This document shows positions 23,643 through 36,204 of a stretch of 64,000 nucleotides of DNA, one piece after another. Source of the stretch: Rhinopithecus roxellana (taxonomy: Eukaryota; Chordata; Mammalia; Primates; Cercopithecidae). Where the stretch lies: NCBI RefSeq assembly GCF_007565055.1, contig NC_044568.1:38529156-38593155 (forward strand), in the 5' to 3' direction. The notes under the pieces were generated by a model. It searched no databases and had not been told where the DNA came from. It saw only the letters and a program-made list of their open reading frames with translations. The position numbers and the translations under genes are program-made. Positions within the stretch are counted from its first letter, which is position 1, and every line of letters starts with the position of its first letter.

Positions 23643-25960
23643 TTTACTTTTAACTCCAGCTCATTCTAGGATATTAAATCAAATAAATTTAATAAAGCAA
23701 GCAAAAAAGACATCTTGTTCCCCAAGACATAAAGCAAACAAATCAATAAAACCATAAAACAATAAAAATTTGAGTCACTGTATACTAATATAAAATCACA
23801 TCTGCTTCTGTAATAAAATAATATAAAATTTTCTTTAATATGCAAATAGGTCAAACAGTAAGGAGTTTGAAAATGTCCTGTGAGTTCTTTTTAAAATCCA
23901 AAAATTGTCCTTCTATAAAATTTAAGCTCAGTTGTGAAAGTGAGTTGACTTGCTAAATGACCCAGAGAAATCTCCCAGGCATGATGTTAAGGCGGAAGAG
24001 AACTGCCTGGGCCTCCTCTCCCCGGGTCAACAGGTACCTTTATTACTAGTTAATGCTCTTGCTATTCATGTAAGACACAGGAAAAGGCAAGCCTGATTAC
24101 CTCTGCTATGTTTGGAGCCTGATTCTAAGTGACCACTTTTCATTGTGAGTTTATGAAATCTTTAAGAGAAGCTGTGAAAGAATGTAATAAATTTGAGAAA
24201 TAAAGCTGTCTCAAGCACCCCATAGATCCCAGTGGATATAATTTCACAGAACTGAGTTACTGCCCAGGACGGCTAAGATATTCTTAATGCTTCTACAGAT
24301 AGCCCAAGATTCGCTGATTTACAGTCCTAGAGGGAATAAAGTCTTTCGGTTAATGCAATGAGGAAGAGACAAAAGCTGCACACAAAATTTGTGATTTAAT
24401 TAATATAGTGTTGTCTGACTTTCTGAATATCTCCAAAACTTATATCACTAGTCATGGAGCTCTTATTTCAATGATTCAAATAGCACCAGTGTCAGATAAT
24501 ATCAAATCAAAGTGAAACATTTTAAAGATACTGCAAAGAGCAAAAGGAAGTTCTGTTGATTCAAAAATATCTAAAAGATATTTTTGGATGTCCGAATGCA
24601 CAAACCTAACAGAAATTTTATCTTTTAAGCTGAAGTTCACTTATAATTGTATCAGAAACCATAAGCCTTCTGGCCATATTATAGAATTAATGTAAAAACC
24701 CCAAGTTATTAATTCCAAAAATATATAACAAAATGTTCACTTCTTAATGAAAAATAATTAATTATTTTTAAAATTAAATATTCATGTACAAGTAGCCTCC
24801 AGTATTTTGAAGGACACCAATATGTTACTAGAAATTGGTTTTGGCTACTAATCCAAAACTTACTACTCTATTTTTTTGAACTTCATGATAGTTCTTTTCA
24901 CTTCTTTATGTTCATCAGTAACATATTCAGTATCCAGGGAGACACAATATTCATTCTCCCTTTCTGAATCCTTTGTCTTTCCTGACCTGGTGTAGTAAAG
25001 ATGGCGAATTCCATACTGCAAAGACACTAGCTTCTCATAATCTTATATTACTTACCAATTGTGTTCAGAACCCCCTGACCCGATATATGTGCATGCTGCT
25101 ACATTATCTATTTATTATCTTATCTTTTGCAGACACATACACTTATTTTCTGTCCATAGTCCCATCTTTCTGTCCAGCCTATTACCCTGGACTGTTGACT
25201 TCCCATGCCCTCTAAGAACTCGGTACTCATTTGAATGGCATAGCCACCCCTCGCTCCGTGTACATTTTTCACCTACGCTAGCTTGGACTCTGGGGAATTA
25301 AATTTACTCTAAGTGCTATCAGAGATCCCTGAGGAGTTCGTCTTAGTTCTAGTATAGAGCTTAAATGGCTATTTTTGATGAATTAAATATTTCCTGATTG
25401 AATTTATTTCATACTTTAATTTTTCAATGGAAATGAAAATATCTTGCCTGTTTTCAACAGCTTAAGGAATCAAAGGCCCAGTTGTGATTATTTTATAATT
25501 ATGATATGAATAGAATATCATTTCATCCTATTATACTTTTTATGCTATAGTAAACCAACTCATTCTATCCTTTTAACAGTATTGTGAACTGTGCATTGTC
25601 AGCATGTCTTCATATACAGACTGTAACTGGATTCACCTTGTGCTTGTACATGGGAGTCATATTGGCCAAAACCTCTTAATGTTCTGTGAGAATTCCAAAC
25701 TTCCAAGTTTTTTGTTAATCCTGGGGACTTATTGATTAACAACACTAACTGCTCTAAGTCTCTGCTTCTGCTGAATTCATTCCATTCACCATACAGTTTG
25801 TTTCATTTATCACTCTGAGTCGCCTAACTTGACACTAGCAAAACCCCTGTACTCTCTACAATTAATGAAAAGCAAAGATTATTTGAGTATGAGTGACTGT
25901 GGAAACCTTAAAGAAATGAAATGGAATTCTATTTCAATTTAATAATTTTCTTCTTGATAG
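23643..25960. other. Unassigned DNA
   Basis: About 2.3 kb without recognisable gene or repeat. Overlapping 80-codon plus frames at 24973-25215 and 25059-25301 have neither domain nor splice context. 23960-24040 and 25190-25340 are locally more GC-rich and could hold old LTR or conserved sequence; I cannot say which. Confidence 0.45.
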
Positions 25961-25965
25961 GATTT

Positions 25966-26016
25966 TTCATTGCTGTATGATACTCATTGCTGCAAAATAC
26001 TCATTGCTGCAGTATT
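25966..26016 (+). repeat. Three tandem copies of a 16-17 bp unit
   Basis: The core 'tcattgctg' recurs at 25968, 25984 and 26001, with 'tactcattgctgca' shared by copies two and three. Confidence 0.85.
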
Positions 26017-26319
26017 CTCTTTGCCACAAAAGGCAGAAAATATCTTAGGAATATAACAGGGAATTTATCTCGATGTTAGACAAGGTATATTATAAAAAGT
26101 ACATGCTTACGGAAAAGAGTCAAGTCTTTGAATGTATAATTTGATTTAATTTCTAAATATAAAAATTAAATCTACCCTAACTGAACAGTTTTCCCTTGAA
26201 AAAAAAAAAAAAATCCTAGCAAATTCTTACTCTTAAAAAACCCTCAAGTCAATTCACCATTGAAAGGATCTCACTGGCTATGTTTCTCCATGGTTGACTT
26301 CCAATCTCATCTAATCATT

Positions 26320-26530
26320 CTAAAATAATATTGAATATCTACTCTGTGCAAGATGCTATTCTAGGGCTTTAGATACTTTGATGAATAAAATGAACATGAA
26401 CTGTACTCTAATGGAAGTTACATTCTAGTGGAGAAAAATAAAAAAAATCAAGTAGACAATTATGTAATAATATCTTATGTGAGAATAAATGCAATGGCAA
26501 ATGAATAAGGACAGTGAATATAAAAATATG
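26320..26530 (-). repeat. L2 LINE 3' end, reverse
   Basis: 'ttgaatatctactctgtgca', 'gatgctattctagggcttta', then 'tctaatggaagttacattct' and 'agtggagaaa' match the reverse of the L2 3' end in order. Confidence 0.78.
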
Positions 26531-27280
26531 AGGGGTCTCCTTTGTATAAATTTGAGCACTTTAATTCTAGGTTCTCCTTCCTTTCTTGCTCTCTAACTCT
26601 CTGTTGCATACATTTTTGAGAAAATTTTATAATAACTGGTTGGATGTATATTAGGATTTTTGTCTATGAAGTCTATCTTTTTTTTTTTTGTCATTTCAAT
26701 TCCCCAAAGTAAACAATCAGAGTTTGTTCTAAAATAGAAGTACCTATATCTTCTAGAAATCTTAAGTGACAACCCTCAAATTACATTTCGTTTTGTTCAC
26801 GCCTACATTTATGGAAGGAAACTAAAGAAACATTTTCAGTGGGTACTTGTTATTAGGGTTATTGGGCAATATTTTTCTTTCTTTTTTTTTTTTGTTTTGC
26901 AAAACAACAGACATGTATTTTCTAGAATCTAGAAGTTCAAGATAAAGTTGCCATCAAGATTGGTTTCTGGTGAGGCTTCTGTAAAAGTCAAATAAAATGC
27001 GGGGACAAATCTATAAAACTAAAATGCTTTATTTGAGAAGAATTAATTATAATTTGGGGCATACACTGTAGACTGGTTTGTCTTTAGTATGTCCGAAGAA
27101 CAATGAGAAGTTTAGCGGTTTTATAAAAAGAAGAAATGTTATGCACTGCTTTTTGAGAATGTTGCAGGGAGTTGGCAAGTCCTGAATAATAAGTGACAGT
27201 GGTGGGAAGAACTACTCTTTTTTTTTTCCTTTTACTTTAAGAGGCGTGGCCAGTATAACTCCCATGTAGTTCAAGAAACT
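26531..27280. other. Mostly unassigned; possible old repeat at 26910-26985
   Basis: 'tctagaatctagaagttcaa' followed by 'tggtttctggtgaggcttct' resembles a motif common in old LTR and DNA repeats. I cannot name the family. The rest shows nothing recognisable. Confidence 0.35.
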
Positions 27281-27284
27281 GGGG

Positions 27285-27440
27285 GAGCTGGCGTGGTGGC
27301 GAACGCCTGTAATCCCAGCTACTCAGGAGGCTGAGGCAGGAGAATCGCTTGAAGTTGAGAGGTGGATGATGCAGTGAGTCGAGATTACACTACTAATCTC
27401 CTGCTTGGGTAACAGAACAAGACTCCATCTCAAAAGAATA
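27285..27440 (+). repeat. Alu right-arm fragment (5' truncated)
   Basis: Starts within the Alu at 'agctggcgtggtggcgaacg' and runs through 'taatcccagctactcaggag' to 'gactccatctcaaaagaata', ending in an AATA-rich tail to about 27470. The left arm is absent. Confidence 0.9.
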
Positions 27441-27479
27441 ATAATAAAATAAAATAATAAAAATATATCATATATATGG

Positions 27480-28650
27480 CTTTAAAATTTTAATGGACTT
27501 GAATGATTTTTTAAAATTTCAATTCTAAGATGGCATCAACTATAAGATATATAATTGATTTAATACAATATTTTTGAAGAATATAATTAAATGCACACAT
27601 TGATTTTGATGCTCATCCATATTCAGACATTAGAAAAATGGTGTATCTTAAAATAAATGAATTTTTAATTTAATATTTGTGTGTTTTTAAATAACTTCAA
27701 CTTGTGAGATGGCAATGGAAGAAAGGGAAAGAAGGAAAGCAAAACAAAACAAAAAAATAAAAATCCCAGAGAAGGAAATATCACAACCCATATACTAGAG
27801 AATACTCTCAACCAACATACTGGAGAATATTGAAAAATGCTTAGTTTATCAAACGACAAAGTTTGTTTTTATTTGTTCTTTAGCTCTGGCAGATGAAAAA
27901 AGGGTTACTTCTTTACAAAAAGAATGGTTGGTCAACTTTTAAAGTTCACAATGGAAAGGAAATACAAAAAGGTAAAAATTATTAGGATACACTTACAACA
28001 TGAATATAATGATAAGGGTTTAATAAGGTTTACATGATTAAAAATTTTACATGAGCTTATAATTTTTAAATAAACTACATTCCAAACATGTGTGTTTATT
28101 ACAACAACTTCTGGTAACTCACTCTCTAAATATGAATAACAAGTGACTTTCATTTTACTGAATTTTAATTAAGTTTCCTCACTTAATATTGCCTGACACT
28201 ATGGTTCAAACTCATTCTATGAATAATTTTGTTACAGATAGAAAGTAAAGATCTTTATTTGCAAGTTGGAACAGCTTAAATAGTTTAATGGATTTCAAAT
28301 ACCATTTAAGAAAAAATTAATTAGTATCTGAAACTATTAGATATAATTTAAAGTGTTTGACAGATAATAAGACTATTTTTATGTCACTTTATATATGATA
28401 AAGTAAAATTATTTCTATGTTAATACAAATATTTAAGCTTTCTTTGTCATTTAATTGCCTGAAGTCATTGGAATACTGCTTATTTTTACACTATTACAGA
28501 ATTATTTCAAGTCCCTTTACAAGGTACCATCATATCTCCCAGCTACCACAAATTCAACAAAATGACATAAGGTACATAAAGTACTCACAAATTCAAATCA
28601 TTCAAGGTAATGAAAAGAGGGACCCTTTGAGGAACTGGAAATTATAAGAA
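27480..28650. other. Unassigned AT-rich DNA
   Basis: No gene or repeat recognised. Open frames of 60-76 codons have no features. Confidence 0.5.
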
Positions 28651-28661
28651 CGGCTTAGAGT

Positions 28662-28695
28662 TAAAAAAAAAAAAAAAAAAAAAAAGAAGAAGAAA
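28662..28695 (+). repeat. Poly(A)/AAG run
   Basis: About 24 As followed by GAA units. It may be the tail of an unrecognised retrotransposed copy to its left, but no AATAAA or element body was recognised. Confidence 0.85.
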
Positions 28696-29455
28696 GCAGC
28701 CATAAAATTATTTCAAAGAATAATGCTGCAAATCCTGGGAATGCCACCAAAACAAGGTTTCATAACTTAATATACCAAATGCTTAAACAAACTGACAAAA
28801 CCAAAAAGCAAAACACTACCATGTTTAGTTCATGGGCTCTTTGTTTGGAAGTGGCTTCAGCTTAGCACTCTGACCCACCTGTGAGTGTTAGAGATAGGAG
28901 GGATCTGCCCTCAGAAAGTAATGCTGAGTGGGAGGCACAGCTTGTCAAACTGAGACCTCAGAAATATTTAAATTCCGCCTTGCTTTGCCTGCACTTACTG
29001 AAGACAAAGGCAAGAGCCAATGGCTCGTGGTGCTTCATCTTAAACTTTACTTCAAATAACTTGCTCAAATCTATACAGTAGGGAATCAGAGGAAATTCCA
29101 ACAAATTTGATTGTATTACAGAACCAGCACAAACTATAAAAGCCAAAAAAAAAAAAATCTAATATATAAAAGAGAGAGAACGTAAGAGAGAGTAGAATTT
29201 TAATAGAGATAATGATTAAACTCTCTGAAGTCCATAATAAAAGTTTTAAGTAACTGAAGTGATGTATTATGCTCCTTGGTTTCAAAAAAATTAATATAAT
29301 ATCTATAAAATTTATTCAAATTAATAAGTAAATTTAATGTAGCTTAATAAAAACTTTATCAAGATTTCTATGAAGTTTCACAATTAAAATAAAAACATTA
29401 GTTTACAAAAAATTTTTTAAAACGGGAAAAAAGCAACTACAAAAAGGGTGGGCAT
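28696..29455. other. Unassigned DNA, locally less AT-rich
   Basis: 28840-29040 looks like single-copy DNA of mixed composition. A 66-codon plus frame at 28881-29081 has no domain or splice signals that I would trust. Confidence 0.45.
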
Positions 29456-29707
29456 TTCCTAAGATATTACAGTATTTTACAGCTGTAGTAATTAAAATAC
29501 TGTGACGTTATAATAGCAGGTATGTAAATGCAATATAAAAAATGTATCAGAACCTAAATTGTGTAGTTGAAGAAGCAGAGAACAAATTAATGTGGCATTT
29601 CAAATGAGTGGGGAGAAATTGAATAAAAATAAATGGTGTTGAAATAATTGACTATAGATATAAAAAATAATACAGATAGATCCATATCACCCATAACTCA
29701 AAAACTC

Positions 29708-29790
29708 CAAATATAGGGCATAAATGAAAGCATATTAAATAATTAAACTTCAAATATAGGGTATAAATGAAGTAATATTAAACACTTATG
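29708..29790 (+). repeat. 43-bp tandem duplication
   Basis: 'caaatatagggcataaatga' at 29708 recurs as 'caaatatagggtataaatga' at 29751. Similarity continues to about 29790. Confidence 0.88.
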
Positions 29791-29800
29791 TTGTATTTTA

Positions 29801-29838
29801 CATATATATATACACATATATATACACACATGTACATA
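29801..29838. repeat. TA/CA repeat
   Basis: Alternating tatata and cacaca units inside the L1M fragment. Confidence 0.9.
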
Positions 29839-30369
29839 GAAAGAGAAAGAGGAAAAGAAAACACAATGTAATCTGGTTATACCCTTGCCTTAGACAAAGT
29901 TTATTAAACAAGACCTAAAAAATGAACACTAAAGGAGAAATAATGATGAATTAAAATGCAGAAAGGGTATGGATACACACATAGCCATATACATTTGCAA
30001 ACTAGATAACAGAAAACATTGGAATCAAAATTATTAAAACTGTATCCTATGAATTTATAATTCTTATTTCCATCTATACATTAAAAACATATACTAAATA
30101 GGCTAATTAAGCATTATTTACAGTAACAAAAATTAGAAATAACCCTAGATCTCCTTCATTGGGGCAATGGTTACTTTTAAATTTATTTATAATTATATCA
30201 CATATAAACTGACATTCATATACAGTAGCATAAAACATGAGATTGATTAATGTATATTGATACAAAATGGCATCCAGCAAATATTAAGGAAAAAGGAAAG
30301 GCAAACCGCAAAACAACATATGCTTGATTATATAATTTATGTAAAAGCAAATATAACATAGTTCCAAAC

Positions 30370-30717
30370 ATATATCTGTGTCCCCACACACATCTCACCT
30401 TGAATTGTAATAATCCCCACATGTCAAGGGCAGGACCAGGTGGAGATAATCGAATCATGGGGCAGTTTCCCCCATACCATTCTAGTGGTAGTAAATAAGT
30501 CCTAGGAGATCTTATGATTATACAAATGGGAGTTCCCCTGTACAAGCTATCTTATCTGCTGCCATGTAAAATGTGACTTTGCTCCTCCTTTGCCTTTGGC
30601 CATGATTGTAAGGCCTCCCCAGTCATGTGGAACTGTGAGTCGATTAAACCTCTTTCCTTTATAAATTACCAAGTCTCAGGTAGGTCTTTATTAGAAGTTT
30701 GAGAACAGACTAATACC
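30370..30717 (+). mobile_element. Solo THE1 LTR (ERVL-MaLR)
   Basis: About 345 bp matching the THE1 LTR in order: 'caccttgaattgtaataatc', 'cccacatgtcaagggcagga', 'aatcatggggcagtttcccc', 'gggagttcccctgtacaagc', 'gtgactttgctcctcctttg', 'ggcctccccagtcatgtgga', then 'attaaacctctttcctttat' near the poly(A) signal and 'gagaacagactaatacc' at the end. The first few bases are eroded and no internal region follows, so it is a solo LTR. The 109-codon minus frame at 30216-30545 is chance. Confidence 0.93.
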
Positions 30718-30969
30718 AGATCTCTTTACTTCCTACACCAAATAGTGATTAATTAGCTCATTAGGGGAAAAAAGTGATGTTTGGGCTGGGTAGGAGGGTA
30801 AAGAGAGAATTTCACTTTTTTAGGAAATAAAATAAATATTTTTATACTTCACTGGCAAAAGCATCATTTTATCTGTAGCTATAATCTTCAGCCATTTCAG
30901 CTTTTCTGTCCTCCCTGTTAAAACATGGGTTTTTTCTCTTTCTCCGGAGAGGAAAGAAAGCACCATTTA

Positions 30970-31600
30970 CGGTAGGTAGAATTGTGTTCTCTGAGAACAT
31001 TTCCTTCTCACCTGGCATCTGTGACTGTGAATATGGTGATCTGTAACACCAGTGACTATATTACCTTCCACGATAAAGACACTCTGCAGTGTAATTAAGG
31101 TTGCTAATCAGTTGACTTTAAATTGAAGAGATAATCCTAAATTATCTGAATGGGCTAAATGTAATCACAGGAGCTTTAACATCAGAGGCAGAAGTCAGGA
31201 AGATGTAGAGTAACAGGTAGATAGAGAGCCTGAAGTGTGAGGGAGATTTGATGTGCCACAACTTGCCTGAAGATGCCTGAAACTCATTTGTGAAGGAATA
31301 TGTAAGAACTCCAGCAACAGAGCAGCAATCTCAACTTGCAGGTGTGAGAAAACAAGGATAAAAGACACTCAACTACAAGTAAGTGGATTTTGTCAACATC
31401 TGAATGTGTTTAGAACAGCTCTTACCTTGCCTACAGGTAAGAGCTCAGCCTGGTGAACACACTGGTTTCTGCCTTGTGTAACCCTGAGCAGAACACTCAG
31501 CTGAGCCCATTCAGACATCTAACCTACAAAACTGTGAGATAATCAATGGATATTGTTTAAAGTCACTACATGTGTTGTCTTTCATTAATCATCAATAGAA
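30970..31600 (+). mobile_element. Old LTR, MLT1-like (MaLR), diverged
   Basis: Begins 'ggtagaattgtgttctctga', contains 'ctgcagtgtaattaaggttg', 'taatcctaaattatctgaat' and 'gggctaaatgtaatcacagg', and ends 'aaactgtgagataatcaatg' followed by 'gatattgtttaaagtcacta'. This is the order of MaLR-type LTRs ending in '...gagataataaa...ttaagccact'. The subfamily is uncertain. Confidence 0.6.
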
Positions 31601-31734
31601 AACTAATATTCCAGCAGAAAGAAAAAAAATTAATATTATCCCAACTATCCAAATACGTGTACTTTTCTTTGAAACTTTCTCTGTAAATGACAGAGATGTC
31701 ATTACTTTTGCGTATGTCTGTGCTTTGAATTTTA

Positions 31735-32350
31735 TCTCCTACTTCTTTCTTTAAAATCGTGATTGCTCTTCTACTTCCAACTTATTCCTCACTCTGGCTG
31801 TCTCAGCTTCATATGAGCTACGGGAGACTTTTCAGTCTTAACTATTCCCCCACTCATGACCTTCCACTTCCTCCCACTATTGTCCTTTCTCATCTTTCAT
31901 TTATGGCTTATTCTTCATTCCAGCTCTCTTGCTTGGATTACAAAACTACATCTCAAACTTGCTACTGGATACCTCTCTTTGGATGTCCCACAGACAACTC
32001 TAACTTAATAGGATACAAAACAAAACTCATCTGTCCCTGCTGTGTTTTAATATCAGTGAGTGGTACCAACATCCCTTGATCACGGGGAAAACAGTATATC
32101 ACATCATCTTCTCCGTATAATAACTTACCATCCTCTGTTGATACGTACTCTGGAAATCTTCTGACTATCTCCATTTCTCTCCACCCCTTTTGCCAGTATT
32201 CTGAAGCACACCATCATCATTTATCACCCAAATACTTAAACTAGTTTCTAAACTCATCTTCCTGCAAAAATCTTGTCCTCTTGTATAACTTCCACCATAT
32301 TAAATCGAAAGTGAGATTTCTAAATCCAATATTTGATTATATTACATTTA
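31735..32350 (+). repeat. L2 LINE fragment, diverged
   Basis: 'ttttaatatcagtgagtggt' with 'accaacatccc', then 'tagtttctaaactcatcttc' and 'gtgagatttctaaatccaat' fit the L2 region upstream of its 3' end. A 106-codon plus frame at 31759-32079 lies here; it may be chance or L2-derived and shows no motif I can assign. Confidence 0.5.
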
Positions 32351-32374
32351 AGCACTTATTTAACACCCCAAAAT

Positions 32375-32560
32375 GTTCTAAGTGCTTCATGTGTTTTAAT
32401 TTATTTAATGGTTTAAAAAAGCCTGCTTCATAGATGAGGAAACTGCAACCTTAAGAGGTTGACTTTCCCAGATCAAATATCAGAAAGTGATGAAGCCAAT
32501 TGTGGGACTTCAACACTCTGGCTGTAGTTGTTAACTATGAATTATACTGCCTCTCTATTT
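32375..32560 (+). repeat. MIR SINE
   Basis: 'gttctaagtgcttcatgtgt', 'catagatgaggaaactgcaa', 'ccttaagaggttgactttcc' and 'aagtgatgaagccaattgtg' follow MIR order. Confidence 0.78.
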
Positions 32561-32854
32561 CCCTGACATAATGTCCTTTACTATTCTGCTAATTTTCAAC
32601 ATTTTCATTTCGAGTGTTAAAACCTGGGGATAACTAAAGTTTACCTAACCTCCTAAAACATGTTTATAGATGGTAATGATTAGAGCTTAAGTTAGCACTC
32701 ATTTGAACATCACAACAAACTTGGTGATTTTCCTAAGACAGAAAGTAAGTACTAAGATGCTTATTTGGCTCATAAAATTTCGCATTGCTAGATGACAGCA
32801 CAGTTGAAAAAGACCCCATTTCTCAAACTCTAAGCCACACTTCCTATTATTTTA

Positions 32855-33160
32855 AAGTATTTCACAAATATTTATAGATCCCCTGTTATGATCAAAATAT
32901 TATCATAGGGGCTGTGGAAAAAATAGTGGTGAATTAGACGGATATGTTTCTTCTACTTGTAGTTCTTTGGTTTTGGTAGAGATAGAGAATTTTGAACAAA
33001 GAATTAAATAGTTAATAGTTTATTTATATTACTTAACCTTTACAAAGGAGAAAGACCACATACTTAAAAATGGGATAATATGACCTGGTCTGAGAAAGCT
33101 TTCTAGAGAAAATGATATTTGAAATAAACTCTAAAGAATGGACAGGATAATTTTGACCAT
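32855..33160 (-). repeat. L2 LINE 3' region, reverse
   Basis: 'cacaaatatttatagatccc', 'gggctgtggaaaaaatagtg', then 'ctgagaaagctttctagaga' and 'tttgaaataaactctaaaga' match the reverse of the L2 3' region. Confidence 0.6.
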
Positions 33161-34290
33161 AGCTCCAGAATGATTCATTTCATTTAAATGCTGCCCTGGC
33201 TGCACATCCTCTGTGACTGCTGATCAGAGTCAGTGTCTACATAATCTCAAGTTAGAGACATAAAATGTCAGTCAATTCAGGGCAATGAGGGCAGCATCTT
33301 AATAACTGAATTCTACTGGATTGGTGAACGACTATTTTTGGAATGTCTGCTCTCAGATCATTACTGTTCAAATAAATCTGAAGCTGCTAAATAATTATGA
33401 GGTGTAGACCTTATCCTTAAGGAAATTTTTCACTATCTGCGGAGATAAGATGAACACAGATTAAACAATTTAGGAAGAACATCTTGCAAGCACTCAGGAT
33501 TTAAATACTGTGCTACTAGACAGCCTTTATTCAAATATACTAATTTTCCTTACCTGAATTTTTTTTCACACCAACTAGATGATTTCTGGTTCCTTACTAA
33601 TTGCATTTTATTTTATTAAGACATTCTACCTTATCCTACATGACTGAGTCCTAGTCTGCACCCCTCTCTTCATTCACTGTAAGTGGCTCCCAGCTACCTA
33701 CAGGGAAAATTCAGCCTGGTTGAAGCCTGTCACCTGGAAGATTTCTTGTTTCTTTTCATTTTTATGTAATTTTGAAAGAACCCCAGATTTTGTGTAACTA
33801 CTCTAATAACAGCTGTTCATTCCCACACAAGGTTGTGCATTCAGTTGCTGGGCAGTTCAATTTTGTTTGTTTGTTTTTTTTTAACTATCTTCTTTGAGCT
33901 TCAGCTACCATGAGAGCATACAGTATTGGATTTCAAAGAGTTATTTTCTGTTTATCTCCATTTTGAAATAGAATGTTGACAAAAATATGTCTAATTAACT
34001 TCTACCCCTTATTTTATATTGGACAATAGCTCATAAAACATTTGTAGTTTATTAACTAAAATATACATTGACTCTGTGTGTCTGGACTATTTCTCATTTT
34101 AATAAAAAAATCTCTGCTGTTTTTTCCAGTGTCTAAAAATAGGTAGATATAGAAATTAACTGAAAAAAGTTTTCAAACAAGTCATCAAAAGCAAAGTTTC
34201 CCATCTGCCTAACACCATCATATCCTCCGTTGATAGACTGGAAGATTGCTGATGCTTTCTCTTCCCTAGTTATGTGTGTGAAGTTAACAT
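33161..34290. other. Mostly unassigned; possible L2 at 33630-33740
   Basis: 'gtaagtggctcccagctacc' followed by 'tacagggaaaattcagcctg' looks like L2. No gene was recognised in the rest. Confidence 0.4.
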
Positions 34291-34299
34291 ATAAATGAG

Positions 34300-34590
34300 T
34301 ATAAACAGAGTATATCAGGCCTCAGCTTAAAAGTCACCTCACTGGTGATGGCTTTTCTGAGCCCTGTAGACTTGCATATGTTCTTTTTAATATTCCCCCA
34401 TAGTATTCTGTTCTTTCCCATCTCAATCTGCATCATTCATTGTTGCATCCTCTCATTGAAAGTCTATCCTCTGTGCCAGACAAACTCTATAGGACAATTA
34501 CAACATTTACCTTTAATTTTATCTACTCCCAGTTCTAACACAGTCTAGAATATAAAGCGGGATCAACATATGTTTAATAAATAAATAAAA
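34300..34590 (+). repeat. L2 LINE 3' end
   Basis: 'cagcttaaaagtcacctcac', 'ggcttttctgagccctgtag', 'ttgaaagtctatcctctgtg', and a tail 'gatcaacatatgtttaataa' followed by AAAT units. Order and tail fit L2. Confidence 0.72.
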
Positions 34591-35440
34591 ACAATAAGAA
34601 TTGGAACCTACTGTGGTTTACATGGACAGACCCCCTAGGCCTGGAAGCCAGGTTCTATTTGGAGAGCAAAAAATCAAAAACAAAAACCAAGAAACAGAAA
34701 AAACACCCAGCATGATTTTGGTCATTCGATTATTCAGTCTGGACCTCAAATTTCATAATTTTTAAAATTAAGAGATTGGAGGAGAGTACAACGACTCTCC
34801 AGCTTTTGCAACTATACACATCTTTCCTTTATTTTGCATAGGACTTATTGGGTTTTATCTACAGACAACTTGAAAAAAATGAAAATTGAATGATTGCCTG
34901 TCTTAATTGGCTATTATTTCCCCAACTATAGCAAATACCTTCTTACATTTAAAATATGACTGAGTTTAACATGGTTTTAAATTTTAAGTGCAACATTATA
35001 TGCTTTCAAATTAAAATGACATATTTTAAATTGATGTTCCATATTTCACTGTAAAAATAGTTTGATTTTCTCTCTGACTTTAAAAAATAATAATTAAAAT
35101 ACTTGTTTCAATAATATAGCTTTTGTTGATATAAAAGTATTTCCTTTAGAGTAGTGCATGTGCTATGTTGTAAACTTCTACAGTTGCTATGGGTATCACT
35201 AAAATGTCACTTTCTTTTTTTTAAATCTTAATCTCCTGCATTCACAGTTATATCTCACATATTGACATATCCATACCTTCTAAGAGGAAAATGGCTAATT
35301 GAAATAAGGTATACGGGGGATGGACATTTTGTATCAGAAAATCAAAAGCAAAGAATGAATTCATTAATACAAACATTTAATTAAACAAAATAATCTTGTA
35401 AAATAAATAGGCATTGTGCATCTTCTCAAGGAGAAGCAAA
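34591..35440. other. Unassigned AT-rich DNA
   Basis: No gene or repeat recognised. Confidence 0.5.
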
Positions 35441-35700
35441 ATGATTACATTTTTCAGCATAAAATACTGGAATTAAATGATAGACAGATGGGATCATCTT
35501 GGCCAGAGGTCATTTATTGTGACCCTTTTTAAGATTGACTGCAAATCCATCAAACTCTACATTTGTGGAGCTGCTAATGAGTTCCTAATTAGGAATTAGT
35601 CAGCCATATTAATAATGTGTAATATGCCCCAAGCCTGTCAACAAGGAGAACAAAACATTCACCATCCTGCATGTTAGGTTTATTGATGTTTGTCTAAATA
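35441..35700. promoter_or_regulatory. Candidate conserved non-coding element with TAATTA palindrome
   Basis: Repeat-free, even-composition block containing the perfect 14-bp palindrome 'ttcctaattaggaa' (35582-35595) and further TAAT cores close by ('gctaatgagt', 'ttagtcagccatattaataa'). TAATTA is a homeodomain-type site by established knowledge. Calling this block regulatory is inference from density and lack of repeats only. Confidence 0.3.
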
Positions 35701-35919
35701 AGTGACCTTTGTACAGCAGATACAGTTCCCTTTTGGAAAGGGAATTCCGCTTCCAAAAATTATCAGGAATGGTAAAGGTGAACATCTGGGGGAAAATAAA
35801 AAGCCCTAAGTTATATGCAAGTGTTTACTCTCTTGACAGAAAATTGTTTCCTTTCCAAATTCATACTCTTTTAATTAATCAATTTGCTTATTTCAAATTA
35901 TTTTAAAAGATACCCAATG

Positions 35920-36190
35920 TCTTCTTCTTCTTTTTTTTTTTTTTTTTTTTTTTAAGAGACAGGGTCTCTCCACTGTTACCCAGTCTAGAGTGCAGTGGCA
36001 GGTCACAGCTCACTGCAGCACTCAACTCCTGGGTTCAGCCTCCTGTGTAGCTAGATATATATATATAGTTGGGATGAGGTTTTGTTATGTTGCCCAGGCT
36101 GGTCTGGAACTTTTGGCCTCAAACAATCCTCACATTCTTGGCCTCTCAAATGCAGGAGTTATGAGCATGAGCCACTGTCCGTTGTCTCCT
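35920..36190 (-). repeat. AluJ-type Alu, internally shortened, reverse
   Basis: T-run 35931-35953, then 'agagacagggtctctccact', 'gtctagagtgcagtggcagg', 'cactgcagcactcaactcct', 'gttgcccaggctggtctgga' and 'gcatgagccactgtccgttg'. The 'gagacagggtctc' and 'ctcaaacaatcc' type bases mark an old Alu. A TA run (36054-36067) replaces the part between the left and right arms. Confidence 0.88.
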
Positions 36191-36204
36191 ATGTTCTTGT
36201 TTAG

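Larger units (their letters stand above)
29460..30370 (+). mobile_element. L1M 3' region fragment
   Basis: 'aataaatggtgttgaaataa' followed by 'ttgactatagatata' fits L1 ORF2 late region. After a microsatellite come 'agcattatttacagtaacaa', 'cctagatctccttcattggg', 'ttgatacaaaatggcatcca' and 'gcaaaccgcaaaacaacata', the order of an old L1 3' end. Diverged and non-coding. It is cut on the right by a THE1 LTR. Confidence 0.65.

Noticed and set aside
30216..30545. 109-codon minus-strand frame
   Set aside because: Antisense to a THE1 LTR and the L1M flank; chance.
31759..32079. 106-codon plus-strand frame
   Set aside because: Lies in a probable diverged L2 fragment, with no recognisable motif or splice context.
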